Shown here one piece after another: positions 34,906-45,084 of a DNA stretch of 64,000 nt (positions are counted from its first letter, which is position 1; every line of letters starts with the position of its first letter). The notes under the pieces were generated by a model. It was given only the letters and a program-made list of their open reading frames with translations. It searched no databases and was not told the origin of the DNA. Position numbers and translations under genes: made by a program. Source of the stretch: Hafnia alvei (GTDB taxonomy: Bacteria > Pseudomonadota > Gammaproteobacteria > Enterobacterales > Enterobacteriaceae); NCBI RefSeq assembly GCF_034424155.1, contig NZ_CP139992.1, positions 2,310,012 to 2,374,011 on the forward strand, in the 5' to 3' direction.

Positions 34906-36294
34906 ATGATAAAAATAACAAAGCTTTTGGGAATTGCAGCAACTGTCGGTGTTGTTGGTTATCTAGGTCTGGCGGGATATGTCTATTACCATGATAAGCA
35001 AAGAATTACGATGCCCGATCAGGCATCACTTTCGCCACAAAACGCGGCCGTTCTGAAAACCCTGAGTGAAAAAGGCTGTGACTACTGTCACACCCCGTCA
35101 GCACAGCTCCCGTTTTATTCACAACTTCCCATCGCTAAGCAACTGATGGAATATGACATCAATCTTGGCTACAAATCATTTGATCTTACCCCTATTCGCA
35201 ACAGCCTCATTAATAATAGTCGCCCTCCGCAGGGAGACATGACTAAAGTGGAATGGGTCATGCAGCACGACACCATGCCGCCGACCCGTTACACGGCGCT
35301 GCACTGGGCTGGATCGCTGGATAATGAAGAACGGGCGGATATTTTAAACTGGGTGAAAGATCAGCGCATAAAATACTACGCGGCTAAAGACATGGCGCCG
35401 GCATTAATGAATGAGCCCGTTCAGCCATTGCCGCGTACCCTTCCTGTTCAGGCTGATAAAGTGGCATTGGGTTTCCGCTTGTATCATGACCCTCGTTTAT
35501 CTGGCGATAACTCCATCGCTTGCGTGCATTGCCACCAATTAGGTGCAGGCGGAGTAGATGGTCGAAAAACCTCTCTTGGCGTGGACGGAAAAGTAGGCCC
35601 AATCAACGCCCCAACGGTATTTAACGCGGTGTTTAACGTTGAGCAATTCTGGGATGGTAGAGCGCCAGACCTCCAAAAACAGGCTGGTGGCCCACCGCTT
35701 AATCCAATCGAAATGGCGTCCAAGTCATGGGATGAAATTACAGGAAAACTTAACCAAGATGCCCTTCTCAAAAAACAGTTTACGGCCGTTTATCCCGAAG
35801 GCTTTACCGGCGATACCATCACCGATGCGATTGCTGAATTCGAGAAGACCCTTATCACACCGGACAGTCCGTTTGACCGATATCTTCGCGGCGATAATAA
35901 AGCGCTAACCGCCCAACAGATGCATGGATATCAGCTGTTTAAAGATAATAAATGTGCCACCTGCCATACCGGGAAAATACTCGGCGGTCAGGCTTTCGAA
36001 CCTCTGGGGCTGAAGCAGGACTTTGCCTTCGGTAAGGTGACCAGCGCGGATATTGGCCGACTCAATGTAACTCAAGGGGAGCGTGACCGCTTCCGTCAGA
36101 AAGTACCAACGCTGCGTAACGTTGCGCTGACGGCACCTTATTTCCATCGTGGTGACGTACCTACACTGGATGAAGCGGTGAAGCTGATGTTGAAATATCA
36201 GGTCGGCACCTCGCTACCACAGAAAGATGTAAACGACATTGTTGCATTCCTCGAGTCGCTAAACGGCGTTTATACGCCTTATCCAATTCATTAA
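34906..36294 (+). CDS. yhjA: Tri-haem cytochrome c peroxidase YhjA (Ccp)
   Basis: A 462-residue periplasmic enzyme anchored by an N-terminal helix (LLGIAATVGVVGYLGLAGYVYY). Three CxxCH haem sites are visible: CDYCH in the extra N-terminal domain, then CVHCH and CATCH in the two MauG/CcpA-type domains. Long stretches match E. coli YhjA (AHWAG-like, FNVEQFWDGRAPDLQ, NPIEMASKSWDEI, RNVALTAPYFHRGDVPTLD). It reduces H2O2 with quinol-derived electrons, acting as an anaerobic peroxide respiratory enzyme. The ATG at 34906 follows GGAG; an exact FNR box lies upstream, agreeing with FNR control in E. coli. E. coli yhjA is elsewhere on the map. Confidence 0.95.
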   Translation: MIKITKLLGIAATVGVVGYLGLAGYVYYHDKQRITMPDQASLSPQNAAVLKTLSEKGCDYCHTPSAQLPFYSQLPIAKQLMEYDINLGYKSFDLTPIRNSLINNSRPPQGDMTKVEWVMQHDTMPPTRYTALHWAGSLDNEERADILNWVKDQRIKYYAAKDMAPALMNEPVQPLPRTLPVQADKVALGFRLYHDPRLSGDNSIACVHCHQLGAGGVDGRKTSLGVDGKVGPINAPTVFNAVFNVEQFWDGRAPDLQKQAGGPPLNPIEMASKSWDEITGKLNQDALLKKQFTAVYPEGFTGDTITDAIAEFEKTLITPDSPFDRYLRGDNKALTAQQMHGYQLFKDNKCATCHTGKILGGQAFEPLGLKQDFAFGKVTSADIGRLNVTQGERDRFRQKVPTLRNVALTAPYFHRGDVPTLDEAVKLMLKYQVGTSLPQKDVNDIVAFLESLNGVYTPYPIH

Positions 36295-36304
36295 CCCTCT
36301 CTAG

Positions 36305-36324
36305 GCGCCGCATTTTTGCGGCGC
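36305..36324 (+). terminator. Terminator-like hairpin after yhjA
   Basis: GCGCCGCA-TTTT-TGCGGCGC, an 8-bp GC-rich stem 10 bases after the stop. AGTTTCTTCC follows. Confidence 0.7.
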
Positions 36325-36420
36325 AGTTTCTTCCTGTGGTTAAAACCCTTAAACTGCTCCCACTTTTATGCCTTCGCACTACGCAGTATGTGCTTCTTTT
36401 TTGGTAACCCGCGGCTAAAC

Positions 36421-37713
36421 ATGACTTCACCACGCATGAAACGTCTGATTCATATGCAACATTATCAACTGATGCTGCGCCGCTTAGCCATTGCGATGAT
36501 TTTGGGCATCGCCGCTGCCACCGTTGTTTGGTTATTTCACCAGTCGATGTTGAAGCTGGAATGGCTATTCTTAGGCAGTCGAGGCGGAAGTTTGGTGGCC
36601 GCTGCGGCCGAGCTACCATTATGGCGACGTTTGCTTACGCCGGCTTTAGGCGGGTTGGTTGCAGGTTCTATATTGTGGCTGTTTCAGAAATATCAGCACC
36701 AACGCCCAGCCGCTCCGACAGATTATATGGAAGCCTTTGACGCTGGCGATGGCCGTTTAGATATTTCCGCCAGCCTTGTCAAAAGCTTGGCATCTCTGAT
36801 AGTCGTATCAAGCGGAAGTGCAATCGGGCGTGAAGGCGCGATGATCTTACTGGCAGCCCTGTTTGCATCGGTTTTTGCTCGATTATTTACACCGCCAAAG
36901 GAGTGGAAACTGTGGGTAGCCTGTGGCGCTGCTGCGGGGATGGCCAGCGCCTATCACGCGCCCTTAGCCGGAAGTTTATTTATTGCGGAGATCCTTTTTG
37001 GATCATTAATCCTCGCCTCTCTTGGCCCGGTGGTGATCGCCGCGGTCAGCGCCCTGCTGATGAGTAACTTACTCAACGGTGGACAAGAAACGCTATATCA
37101 GGTGCAAATTCTGGTCGCACCGTGGCCAGTGCAGTATTTATTGATGGCGCTGCTGGGGGTGATTGCAGGATTTGCCGCGCCGCTATTTCTCTCATTGATG
37201 CAGTACAGTAGTCACTTCTTCCAACAGCTACGCCTTCCTCCACCGCTGCAGCTTGCGCTGGGTGGGCTTATCGTCGGTGGGCTATCAATCATTTTTCCAG
37301 AGGTATGGGGAAATGGCTACAGCGTGGTTCAATCGTTGTTGTCTGCTCCACCGGGCGCTTTGCTCATTGGGGCTATTTTGCTCTGTAAACTGATTGCGAT
37401 ACTGGCTAGCAGTGGTTCAGGTGCTCCCGGTGGTGTATTTACGCCAACGCTGTTTATTGGTGCCGCGCTAGGCGCATTTGTTGGGCAACTATTCGCGCTC
37501 TGGCCAGGAATGGGAGAACACATCGCATTATTAATGGCGCTCACCGGTATGGCAACATTGCTAGCCGCAACCACGCATGCACCGGTGATGTCAGCGCTGA
37601 TGGTGTTTGAAATGACGGGAGAATATACGTTGCTACCGGGATTATTACTGGCCTGCGTGATGGCAACAACCCTGTCTCGCTGGCTGCGGACAGGGTCAGT
37701 TTACGGTAAATAA
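36421..37713 (+). CDS. clcB: ClC-type chloride channel/transporter ClcB
   Basis: About 430 residues of a ClC protein matching E. coli Clc[32 protein letters not shown] (selectivity segment), [39 protein letters not shown] and [18 protein letters not shown]. ClcB aids extreme acid resistance by chloride/proton movement. The start is uncertain: ATGs at 36421, 36436, 36454 and 36472 are in frame and none has a good ribosome site; MLRRLAIA at 36472 aligns with the E. coli N-terminus. The stop lies six bases from the convergent bioD stop. Confidence 0.92.
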   Translation: MTSPRMKRLIHMQHYQLMLRRLAIAMILGIAAATVVWLFHQSMLKLEWLFLGSRGGSLVAAAAELPLWRRLLTPALGGLVAGSILWLFQKYQHQRPAAPTDYMEAFDAGDGRLDISASLVKSLASLIVVSSGSAIGREGAMILLAALFASVFARLFTPPKEWKLWVACGAAAGMASAYHAPLAGSLFIAEILFGSLILASLGPVVIAAVSALLMSNLLNGGQETLYQVQILVAPWPVQYLLMALLGVIAGFAAPLFLSLMQYSSHFFQQLRLPPPLQLALGGLIVGGLSIIFPEVWGNGYSVVQSLLSAPPGALLIGAILLCKLIAILASSGSGAPGGVFTPTLFIGAALGAFVGQLFALWPGMGEHIALLMALTGMATLLAATTHAPVMSALMVFEMTGEYTLLPGLLLACVMATTLSRWLRTGSVYGK

Positions 37714-37719
37714 ACGGCG

Positions 37720-38385
37720 CTATTTGAGAGGAGAAAGATCGATATATTTAGACAGATCTTTTTCCTCTGGGCGGAACAGGTATGGAATTTCGCCCAACTG
37801 TGGCCCTGGCAATTTTTGGCGTAACGCTTCTAACGTTTCGGCATAATGCGAAAGCCCTGGATTGATGCGGTTCGCAATCCAACCGGCAAATGGCAAACCG
37901 TCATTAATGATCGCCTGCGCCGTCAAAATAGCGTGGCTGATACAGCCCAGCTTAATACCAACGACCAGAATCACCGGCAGTTGCTCTTGCACCACCCATT
38001 CAGATAACGGGCGCAAATCGTGCATTAAGACACGCCAGCCTCCGGTTCCCTCAACCACTAAGTGCTCAGATTTACCGCTTAGGTTTTGAAGCCCACGGCT
38101 CATCAGGCTGTAATCCAAAGGCTCACCGGTATAAGCGTTTGCAATTTCTTCCTGCAACGTTATCGGGTTTACTTCATCATAATTCAATGGGATAGAAGAA
38201 GACGCCTGCAATGTTAACGCATCTTTATTACGCAGTCCTTGCGGGGTTTCTTCACTACCGACGGCGATAGGCTTGTAGCCTACAGCAGTAGCACCAGAAG
38301 CATGGATGGATTGCAGTAACGCACGAGAAACGACGGTTTTACCGACTTCAGTGTCTGTTCCTGTGACAAAAACACGCTTTAACAT
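37720..38385 (-). CDS. bioD: Dethiobiotin synthetase-like protein BioD2 (YnfK)
   Basis: A 221-residue P-loop ATPase: VFVTGTDTEVGKTVVSRAL (Walker A), YKPIAVGSEETPQGLRNKDAL, VVEGTGGWRVLM and WIANRINPGLSHYAETLEAL. It matches E. coli YnfK, the second dethiobiotin synthetase, in the same place between clcB and mlc. BioD closes the ureido ring of dethiobiotin with CO2 and ATP. The ATG at 38385 has GGAG eight bases upstream. It is about nine residues shorter at the C-terminus than E. coli YnfK. Confidence 0.92.
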   Translation of the reverse strand: MLKRVFVTGTDTEVGKTVVSRALLQSIHASGATAVGYKPIAVGSEETPQGLRNKDALTLQASSSIPLNYDEVNPITLQEEIANAYTGEPLDYSLMSRGLQNLSGKSEHLVVEGTGGWRVLMHDLRPLSEWVVQEQLPVILVVGIKLGCISHAILTAQAIINDGLPFAGWIANRINPGLSHYAETLEALRQKLPGPQLGEIPYLFRPEEKDLSKYIDLSPLK

Positions 38386-38613
38386 GAATGATACTCCGGA
38401 GAATCTCCGATAAAAAACACCAAAAAATTGGCGGAACGACAATTTCCTTCCGCCATCAAGAATGATGAAAAGTCTAGGCGAAGCGGTAAAGCAGCAGCTT
38501 GCGTTAGCTCAATATTTTGTTTAACGAGGTGACAATTTCATGAAAAACCTCTATTTGTACCAAAATAGAGGTATGAATTAGAAAGGAATTTAGCCAAATA
38601 CTCTCAGTTTTTG

Positions 38614-39834
38614 CTAGCCCTGCAACAGCTGAACTAACAATGAACCATTGTAAAGTGCTTCTTTAACTAACGCGGCCGCAGGCATGGTTCCATTATTACG
38701 GAAACGCGTAGCCTCAACGCTCAGTCCCTGTGCATAGTAGGGTAAGGACTGTTGCTGAATGGCCGCATTGATAGAGGGAAAGAGAACCGCGCTGGCTTGA
38801 TTGAGCGGTGAGCCAATCAGAATTTTTTCGGGATTAAACAAGTTCACCATAATGGCGAGAATGCGTCCCACATTATTACCCACACTGCTGATAATATCCT
38901 TAGACAGCTGATCACCCTGCATGGCGGCCTGACAGATAGCATCAATTGTGATGGGCCCGTTATGCAGCAAAGACGATGGTGAAAGCGGTAATCGCTGCTC
39001 GGCTAATTCAAGAATATGCCCAAGTCCTGCCACGGTCTCCAAACAACCGTGATTACCGCAATAGCACTGCTTACCATAGGGATCGACCTGCGTATGACCA
39101 ATTTCCACCACGCTATGACGGCCGCCGTTGAGCAAGCGACCATCGGTAATGACACCCGCGCCCACATCGTGATCGATAACCACCTGCAGCATATTTCTAC
39201 AGTTTTCACCGGCACCGAACAGCGACTCCGCCATCGTCCAAGCGCAGATATCATGCTGAAGAAACACCGGTAGGCCGGTATGCTGCTCCAATTCGGCACC
39301 CAGCGGCATATCACACACATCGGCATAAAATGGCATGCGATGAACCATGCCCTTCGCCGAATTAATCAATCCTGGAAGCGTAATGGCAATAGCCGTTAGC
39401 CGCTCAAGCTGATGCTGATGACGGATAAAGAACTGGTCAATTTCATTGATGATGCGTTCGAGTAACGGCTGGTCTGCCTGTGCAGGCAATTCGACGTCAT
39501 CTTCAGCAACCAATTTACTGCTGAGATCGCGTAGCGCTAGCGTCATAACACCATGACCCACACGAACGCAGAGATAATGCCAAGCCACAGTATCTAAAAT
39601 GAGACCAACAGCAGGACGCCCACGGCTACCCACGTCTTGGAATTCGGTTTCTTGTACCAGATGCGCTTCTAGCAGTTCACGCACAATTTTGGTGATGCTT
39701 GCGGGCGCAAGCTGTGCACGTTTAGAGAGTTCGATGCGGGAAATTTGGCCATGCTGATCAATAAGACGGTATACCGCCCCAGCATTTATCTGCTTGATTT
39801 GATCAATATGTCCCGGTTGGCTTTCAGCTATCAC
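38614..39834 (-). CDS. mlc: Glucose-responsive global repressor Mlc (DgsA)
   Basis: A 406-residue ROK-family repressor, identical in length to E. coli Mlc. It has an N-terminal HTH (ISRIELSKRAQLAPASITKIVRELLEAHLV), a ROK domain and the zinc motif GHTQVDPYGKQCYCGNHGCLE. It represses ptsG, manXYZ, malT and others, and is titrated by EIICB-Glc. The GTG start, with GGAG six bases upstream, is the same as in E. coli. It is relevant here to the mal genes about 10 kb downstream. Confidence 0.95.
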   Translation of the reverse strand: MIAESQPGHIDQIKQINAGAVYRLIDQHGQISRIELSKRAQLAPASITKIVRELLEAHLVQETEFQDVGSRGRPAVGLILDTVAWHYLCVRVGHGVMTLALRDLSSKLVAEDDVELPAQADQPLLERIINEIDQFFIRHQHQLERLTAIAITLPGLINSAKGMVHRMPFYADVCDMPLGAELEQHTGLPVFLQHDICAWTMAESLFGAGENCRNMLQVVIDHDVGAGVITDGRLLNGGRHSVVEIGHTQVDPYGKQCYCGNHGCLETVAGLGHILELAEQRLPLSPSSLLHNGPITIDAICQAAMQGDQLSKDIISSVGNNVGRILAIMVNLFNPEKILIGSPLNQASAVLFPSINAAIQQQSLPYYAQGLSVEATRFRNNGTMPAAALVKEALYNGSLLVQLLQG

Positions 39835-39983
39835 CCACCTACTCCCGCTTATTTTTCGCGCTTCTAAATAAATATTAACGCTATGGTGTCGGTTTTGAGT
39901 AAACCCGTCAACTATTTGATTCGTTATGTGATTTAGTGCACAAATAAGCCCCGCAATGGTCGGTTTTCGCAGCGATTATTTAT

Positions 39984-40880
39984 CTATGGTTGAGCTATCA
40001 TTAAATTTATCAATGCTGTTGCCTGTGCGCTTAGTGGTCTAGTTTTACTGTAAGCTAACCAAACTTCCGTGAATGCCGTTTCCTCATCTAAGTATCTATA
40101 GCAAACACCATCCACTTTAATTCGCGTAAACGATGCCGGTAAAATAGACACGCCGAGTCCTGCGGAAACTAGCCCGACAATCGTCATCGCTTCACCCACC
40201 TCTTGAGTGATATAGGGGGTGATCCCCGCATTTTTCAGCAGCGTTAATATTTCATCGTGTAGCGCCGTGCCCACTTCTCGGGAAAAAAAGACAAAGGGCT
40301 GATTCGCCAAATCGCTAAACTTCAATTTTTCTCGGCCAGAAGCCGCTAAGGGATGATTCTGGTGCAGCACTGCAACTAACGGCTCTCGCAACAAGAGTTG
40401 ATGCGTCAGCGTGTCGGGTAATCGCGTGTTACGCATCACACCAATATCGAGTTTGCCTTCTAACAGCGGTTCAATCTGTTGCTTAGTGTTCACCTCGCGC
40501 ATTTGCATGTGAACTAAAGGATAGCGCTGCCGGAAAATAAACAGGCTGCTGGCAACTAAACTGATAAACGGCGCGGACGAGGTAAAGCCAATCTTCAGAT
40601 TACCCAATTCACCACGATGTGCTCGCGCGGCGTTTTCTGCCGCTTGTGAAAGATGGTCCACAATTTCGTAGCACTCTTTCAAAAAGAGCTCCCCCGCTTG
40701 CGTGAGGCTCACATTTCGGTTGTTTCGTTCCAAAAGCCGAGCGCCCACTTCCATTTCAAGCGCCTGAATTTGTTGGCTCAATGGCGGCTGAGAGATATTC
40801 AAACGCTCCGCCGCACGCCCAAAATGACACTCTTCAGCAACGGCAATAAAGTACTTGAGATGTCTAATTTCTATACGCAT
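39984..40880 (-). CDS. ynfL: LysR-family regulator YnfL
   Basis: A 298-residue LysR protein. The HTH is MRIEIRHLKYFIAVAEECHFGRAAERLNISQPPLSQQIQALE, followed by a ligand-binding domain (GFTSSAPFISLV; EGKLDIGVMR; VGLVSAGLGVSILPASF). It is divergent from ynfM, as in E. coli, and probably controls it. The effector is unknown. Confidence 0.9.
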   Translation of the reverse strand: MRIEIRHLKYFIAVAEECHFGRAAERLNISQPPLSQQIQALEMEVGARLLERNNRNVSLTQAGELFLKECYEIVDHLSQAAENAARAHRGELGNLKIGFTSSAPFISLVASSLFIFRQRYPLVHMQMREVNTKQQIEPLLEGKLDIGVMRNTRLPDTLTHQLLLREPLVAVLHQNHPLAASGREKLKFSDLANQPFVFFSREVGTALHDEILTLLKNAGITPYITQEVGEAMTIVGLVSAGLGVSILPASFTRIKVDGVCYRYLDEETAFTEVWLAYSKTRPLSAQATALINLMIAQP

Positions 40881-41048
40881 AGGCTAATTGATATCTTAAA
40901 CGTCTTATTTACATTTATTAATATATTAGACAATAAATTCGCTGAAACCTATGCTGAATTTATATCAGCCGTTGTGACCTGCCGCACAAAATATGGGCAA
41001 GCAGAGCTGATGAACCGTTTTACCCGATATTTTCGGTAAGGATACAGA

Positions 41049-42344
41049 TTGGAAACCCCTCCGGCAGAAACAATGCCGTCTCGCATTGATTCAACCTCAC
41101 ACTCGCCTGTTGTGCCGCCAGCAGCACCAACACGCCGTGCGTTAAACAAACTTCCGTACATTGAACGTGGTCAGCCACAGTTTATCCGCGTGACTCTGGC
41201 GCTGTTCTCTGCGGGGCTGGCAACCTTTGCCCTGCTCTATTGCGTTCAGCCTATTTTGCCCGTGCTGTCGCATGATTTTGGGATTTCACCGGCCAGCAGT
41301 AGCCTGTCACTTTCCGTCTCTACGGGATTGCTTGCCGTCGGGTTGATGTTCACTGGCCCGTTATCAGATGCAATTGGGCGCAAACAGGTGATGGTTACCG
41401 CGCTATTGATGGCGGCAATATGCACGTTAATTTGTTCAATGATGACTAGCTGGCACGGTATTTTAGTGATGCGCGCGCTGGTTGGGCTTTCGTTGAGCGG
41501 CGTTGCCGCGGTCGCCATGACTTATCTTAGCGAGGAGATCGATCCTGCCGTAGTGGCATTTTCTATGGGGCTGTACATCAGCGGTAATTCGATTGGAGGA
41601 ATGAGTGGGCGTTTAGTCAGCGGCGTTCTGACAGATTTCTTCTCTTGGCGCATTGCGGTGGCCATTATTGGTTTGTTCGCTCTGGCCGCGGCGTTTATGT
41701 TCTGGAAAAGTCTGCCCGCGTCGAAACACTTCAGAGCCACACCTCTCCGTCCTAGAACGTTATTAATTAACTTCCGGCTGCACTGGCATGACAAAGGTCT
41801 TCCGCTGCTTTTTGCCGAAGGTTTTCTGCTGATGGGGAGTTTCGTCACGCTATTTAACTATATTGGCTATCGTCTGCTTGGCACACCATACTCGCTCAGT
41901 CAGGCTTTGGTCGGTCTATTATCAGTGGTTTATCTGACAGGGTCATACAGTTCACCTAAAGCCGGTGCGTTAACCAGTAAATTTGGTCGAGGGCCGGTGC
42001 TGACGGTTTCGATTCTTATTATGCTGATTGGGTTGTTGATTACGCTTTTTGCCCCGCTCACCACCATTTTTATTGGCATGATGCTGTTTACCGCAGGCTT
42101 CTTTGCTGCTCATTCAGTGGCAAGCAGTTGGATTGGCCGCCGTGCTCGCCGCGCTAAAGGCCAAGCATCATCACTCTATCTATTCTGTTATTATGTCGGC
42201 TCCAGCGTGGCCGGTACACTCGGTGGCGTATTCTGGAACAACTATGGATGGAACGGCATCGTAATTTTCCTTAGCGTCATGCTTGTTTTGGCGCTGTGGA
42301 TCAGCCGAGCATTGAAAAAATTGCCCGAAGCCAAACGGATTTAA
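41049..42344 (+). CDS. ynfM: MFS transporter YnfM
   Basis: A 431-residue, 12-helix MFS protein closely matching E. coli YnfM (TLALFSAGLATFALLYCVQPILPVL, GPLSDAIGRKQVMVTALL, FSMGLYISGNSIGGMSGRL, AHSVASSWIGRRARRAKGQASSLYLF). It was reported as an arabinose-type efflux protein by homology; its substrate is not settled. The start is TTG with AAGGA six bases upstream; the first ATG (41073) lacks a ribosome site. The cytosolic N-terminal tail is Pro-rich. Confidence 0.93.
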   Translation: METPPAETMPSRIDSTSHSPVVPPAAPTRRALNKLPYIERGQPQFIRVTLALFSAGLATFALLYCVQPILPVLSHDFGISPASSSLSLSVSTGLLAVGLMFTGPLSDAIGRKQVMVTALLMAAICTLICSMMTSWHGILVMRALVGLSLSGVAAVAMTYLSEEIDPAVVAFSMGLYISGNSIGGMSGRLVSGVLTDFFSWRIAVAIIGLFALAAAFMFWKSLPASKHFRATPLRPRTLLINFRLHWHDKGLPLLFAEGFLLMGSFVTLFNYIGYRLLGTPYSLSQALVGLLSVVYLTGSYSSPKAGALTSKFGRGPVLTVSILIMLIGLLITLFAPLTTIFIGMMLFTAGFFAAHSVASSWIGRRARRAKGQASSLYLFCYYVGSSVAGTLGGVFWNNYGWNGIVIFLSVMLVLALWISRALKKLPEAKRI

Positions 42345-42352
42345 TCCTCGAG

Positions 42353-42379
42353 TAGAATCCCCACCATACGGGGATTCTA
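42353..42379 (+). terminator. Hairpin after ynfM
   Basis: A perfect 10-bp stem (TAGAATCCCC / GGGGATTCTA) with a 7-base loop, nine bases after the stop. There is no T run. Confidence 0.55.
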
Positions 42380-42488
42380 ACTGACAACATCAGCCCCTCC
42401 CTCACTACAAAGCTTTTTCTCGGTCCAATAGGTAATACGGTTGTTTGAAATTTCACTGTGGTTACAGACAACGTTTAGGTAATGAACT

Positions 42489-42511
42489 ACAATGTATGTT
42501 GTAACTAAATT
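42489..42511 (+). other. Replication terminus (Ter) site at the tus promoter
   Basis: The 16-base core GTATGTTGTAACTAAA (42494-42509) is identical to E. coli TerB and lies 20 bases before the tus ATG, as in E. coli. It reads in the tus direction. By E. coli polarity its non-permissive (G6) end faces the dif side, so a fork that has passed dif and moves rightward should be stopped, while a fork from the right passes. Tus bound here also represses tus. Confidence 0.92.
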
Positions 42512-42529
42512 AATGCAATAAGAGAGCCT

Positions 42530-43462
42530 ATGTCAGCTAATCATGTTATCGACCGTATGAACACGTGTTTTCGCCAGCTAGAGCAAGGCTTAGTGGAGAT
42601 TGATGCGGTTTTGAAATCTCTGATACCGCTACAGGCAAACGTATTTTTGTTGCCTGATATTGAGAAAGGTAAAGAGCATGATGACATTACAAAAATCAGC
42701 GTCATCCCCTGCTCGGGCGAGTCAGCATTTGAAGCCGGTTTACAACACTTTCGCCGCTTGTTCATCCATCACCATGCGCAGCATATCAGCAGCAAAGCTG
42801 CGGTTCGTATGCCCGGCGTGCTTTGTTTTTCCGCCAGTTACGCGCAGGTAAAATCCACCAGCGCCCTGATTAGCGATGTGAACCAACTCAAGAAACAGCT
42901 AGAGAAGATTATCGCCGTTGAATCTGGCCTTCCCCCTGAGCAACGGTTTGAATTTGTTCATGCTCATCTTAAAGGTTTGCTGACGCTGAGTGCCTATCGC
43001 GCATTAACCGTACTGCACAACCCTTCCACCGTTCGCTTCGGATGGGCGAATAAAAGCGTGATCAATAATATGAGTCGCGAAGAGATGATTAATCGCCTCG
43101 AGAAAAGTTTGTCCGCCAATCGCTCTGTTCCACCCCACTCACGCGAACAATGGGCGGCGATGGTGACAAAAGAACTTGATGACATCATGCGTTTGCCGGA
43201 AGACGTTAAGCTCAAAATAAAACGGCCGGTGAAAGTCCAGCCGATTGCGCGAGTGTGGTATCAAGAAGAGCAGAAGCAGGTACAACACCCGTGTAGCATG
43301 CCGCTTATCGCATTAACGGATGAGTTTAGCGAAACGCCCACTCCTATTCTTGGTGATTTAAGTGATTACGATGCGGACAATATTAATGTGAAACATCGTC
43401 CGCGAGCTAAAAAGCTGGAACTCTTGATCCCTCGTTTACATTTATACCGTGAGCTTGAATAG
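42530..43462 (+). CDS. tus: DNA replication terminus site-binding protein Tus
   Basis: A 310-residue Tus (309 in E. coli). Recognisable segments are the N-terminal helix FRQLEQGLVEIDAVLK, the FRRLFIHH region, the basic DNA-contacting stretches HRPRAKKLELLIPRLHL and KIKRPVKVQPIARVWY, and GLLTLSAYRALT. Tus binds Ter as a monomer and halts DnaB in one orientation. A Ter site overlaps its promoter, giving autorepression. Confidence 0.95.
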   Translation: MSANHVIDRMNTCFRQLEQGLVEIDAVLKSLIPLQANVFLLPDIEKGKEHDDITKISVIPCSGESAFEAGLQHFRRLFIHHHAQHISSKAAVRMPGVLCFSASYAQVKSTSALISDVNQLKKQLEKIIAVESGLPPEQRFEFVHAHLKGLLTLSAYRALTVLHNPSTVRFGWANKSVINNMSREEMINRLEKSLSANRSVPPHSREQWAAMVTKELDDIMRLPEDVKLKIKRPVKVQPIARVWYQEEQKQVQHPCSMPLIALTDEFSETPTPILGDLSDYDADNINVKHRPRAKKLELLIPRLHLYRELE

Positions 43463-43463
43463 C

Positions 43464-43476
43464 GTGACAACGTCAC
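43464..43476. promoter_or_regulatory. matS site (MatP-binding)
   Basis: GTGACAACGTCAC is a perfect consensus match, placed exactly in the tus/fumC convergent junction and overlapping the fumC stop codon. Confidence 0.85.
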
Positions 43477-44873
43477 GCATTGATTCGGCTCCCAACCATG
43501 TCCTGTGGCTTCACCCATTCATCAAACTGCGATTCGGTGACATAGCCTAACAGCAGCGCCGACTCTTTTAACGTCAGTCCTTCATGGTGGGCTTTTTTGG
43601 CAATTTCGGCGGCTTTATCATAACCAATATGCGTATTCAGCGCGGTCACTAACATTAATGATTCATTTAATAGCTGATTGATTCGAGGACGGTTAGGTTC
43701 AATACCGCGCGCACAGTGCTCATTAAAACTCTCAATGCCATCGGCCAGTAGACGTATTGACTGTAAATAGTTATGGATAACAAGTGGGCGGAAAACATTA
43801 AGTTCAAAGTTACCTGACGCGCCGCCAATATTAATCGCTACATCGTTACCCATCACCTGAGCACAAAGCATGGTTACCGCTTCACATTGAGTCGGATTAA
43901 CTTTACCCGGCATAATTGAGCTACCCGGCTCATTTTCAGGAATTGAAATTTCCCCGATCCCACAACGCGGGCCAGATGCTAACCATCTTACATCGTTAGC
44001 GATTTTCATCATTGAGGCGGCCAGTCCTTTCAATGCACCATGAGATTGAACCAGAGCATCACAGCTCGCTAAGGCTTCAAACTTATTCGGTGCCGAGATA
44101 AAATCGCTCCCGCTCAGTTGCGCAATCATTTTGGCCACGCGAACCGCATATTCAGGGTGAGTATTCAGCCCCGTACCTACCGCCGTTCCACCCAGCGCCA
44201 ATTCATAAAGATGTGCCAAACTATGTTCAATATGCTTTTTACTGTGCATCAGCATAGCGACCCAGCCAGAAATTTCCTGCCCCAACGTTAGCGGTGTCGC
44301 ATCCTGTAAATGCGTGCGACCAATTTTGACTATGTCGTTAAATTGCTCTGATTTATCGTGTAGAGTTTGGATCAGGACGTCTATTTGCGGCAGAAGCTGG
44401 AGACGAATCGCTTGCACGGCGGCAACGTGCATCGCCGTAGGGAAAACATCGTTTGAACTTTGGCTTTTATTCACATCATCATTAGGATGAACTTTACGTT
44501 CATTTCCGCGTTCGCCCCCCAATAATTCACTGGCGCGATTCGCCAAAACTTCATTCATATTCATGTTACTTTGAGTTCCCGACCCCGTTTGCCATACGGC
44601 CAGCGGAAACTCCTGATAACGAAAGCCGTCGATGACCTCTTGAGCAGCCTGCATAATAGCCTCTGCTTTATCCTCGCTCAGCAAGCCGAGATCGAGATTA
44701 ACCTGCGCAGCGGCTTTTTTTACCAATGCCAAAGCGTCAATTAATGCCTGAGGCATTTTTTCCACCGAAATACGAAAATGTTCCAAAGAACGTTGCGTTT
44801 GCGCGCCCCACAATCGCGCTTGAGGTACATCAATATCGCCCATAGAGTCTCTTTCAACACGCATAGCTGTCAT
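43473..44873 (-). CDS. fumC: Class II fumarase FumC
   Basis: A 466-residue fumarase (467 in E. coli): [53 protein letters not shown] and the signature [15 protein letters not shown]. It hydrates fumarate to malate without an Fe-S cluster and is used under oxidative stress or iron limitation. AAGGAG lies six bases before the ATG. The class I fumarase gene fumA, which in E. coli lies just upstream between fumC and manA, is absent here. Confidence 0.96.
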   Translation of the reverse strand: MTAMRVERDSMGDIDVPQARLWGAQTQRSLEHFRISVEKMPQALIDALALVKKAAAQVNLDLGLLSEDKAEAIMQAAQEVIDGFRYQEFPLAVWQTGSGTQSNMNMNEVLANRASELLGGERGNERKVHPNDDVNKSQSSNDVFPTAMHVAAVQAIRLQLLPQIDVLIQTLHDKSEQFNDIVKIGRTHLQDATPLTLGQEISGWVAMLMHSKKHIEHSLAHLYELALGGTAVGTGLNTHPEYAVRVAKMIAQLSGSDFISAPNKFEALASCDALVQSHGALKGLAASMMKIANDVRWLASGPRCGIGEISIPENEPGSSIMPGKVNPTQCEAVTMLCAQVMGNDVAINIGGASGNFELNVFRPLVIHNYLQSIRLLADGIESFNEHCARGIEPNRPRINQLLNESLMLVTALNTHIGYDKAAEIAKKAHHEGLTLKESALLLGYVTESQFDEWVKPQDMVGSRINA

Positions 44874-45084
44874 ATTTTCTCCTTGAGATTAAAAGCATGA
44901 TTCCGATGAGTTAATCATTAATCCAATGAGTATAGCGGGATATCAACCAGTTAGAATGTGAGAGCTAAACGAATTTCTTACATCAATATCCTTGCATCGG
45001 ATAGGCCCTCTCCTGTTTACTTAGCGCAATAGCTTTATTTTTCATATTCACGTTTCGCTTTAACTTCACTTTAGGTTGATACCA

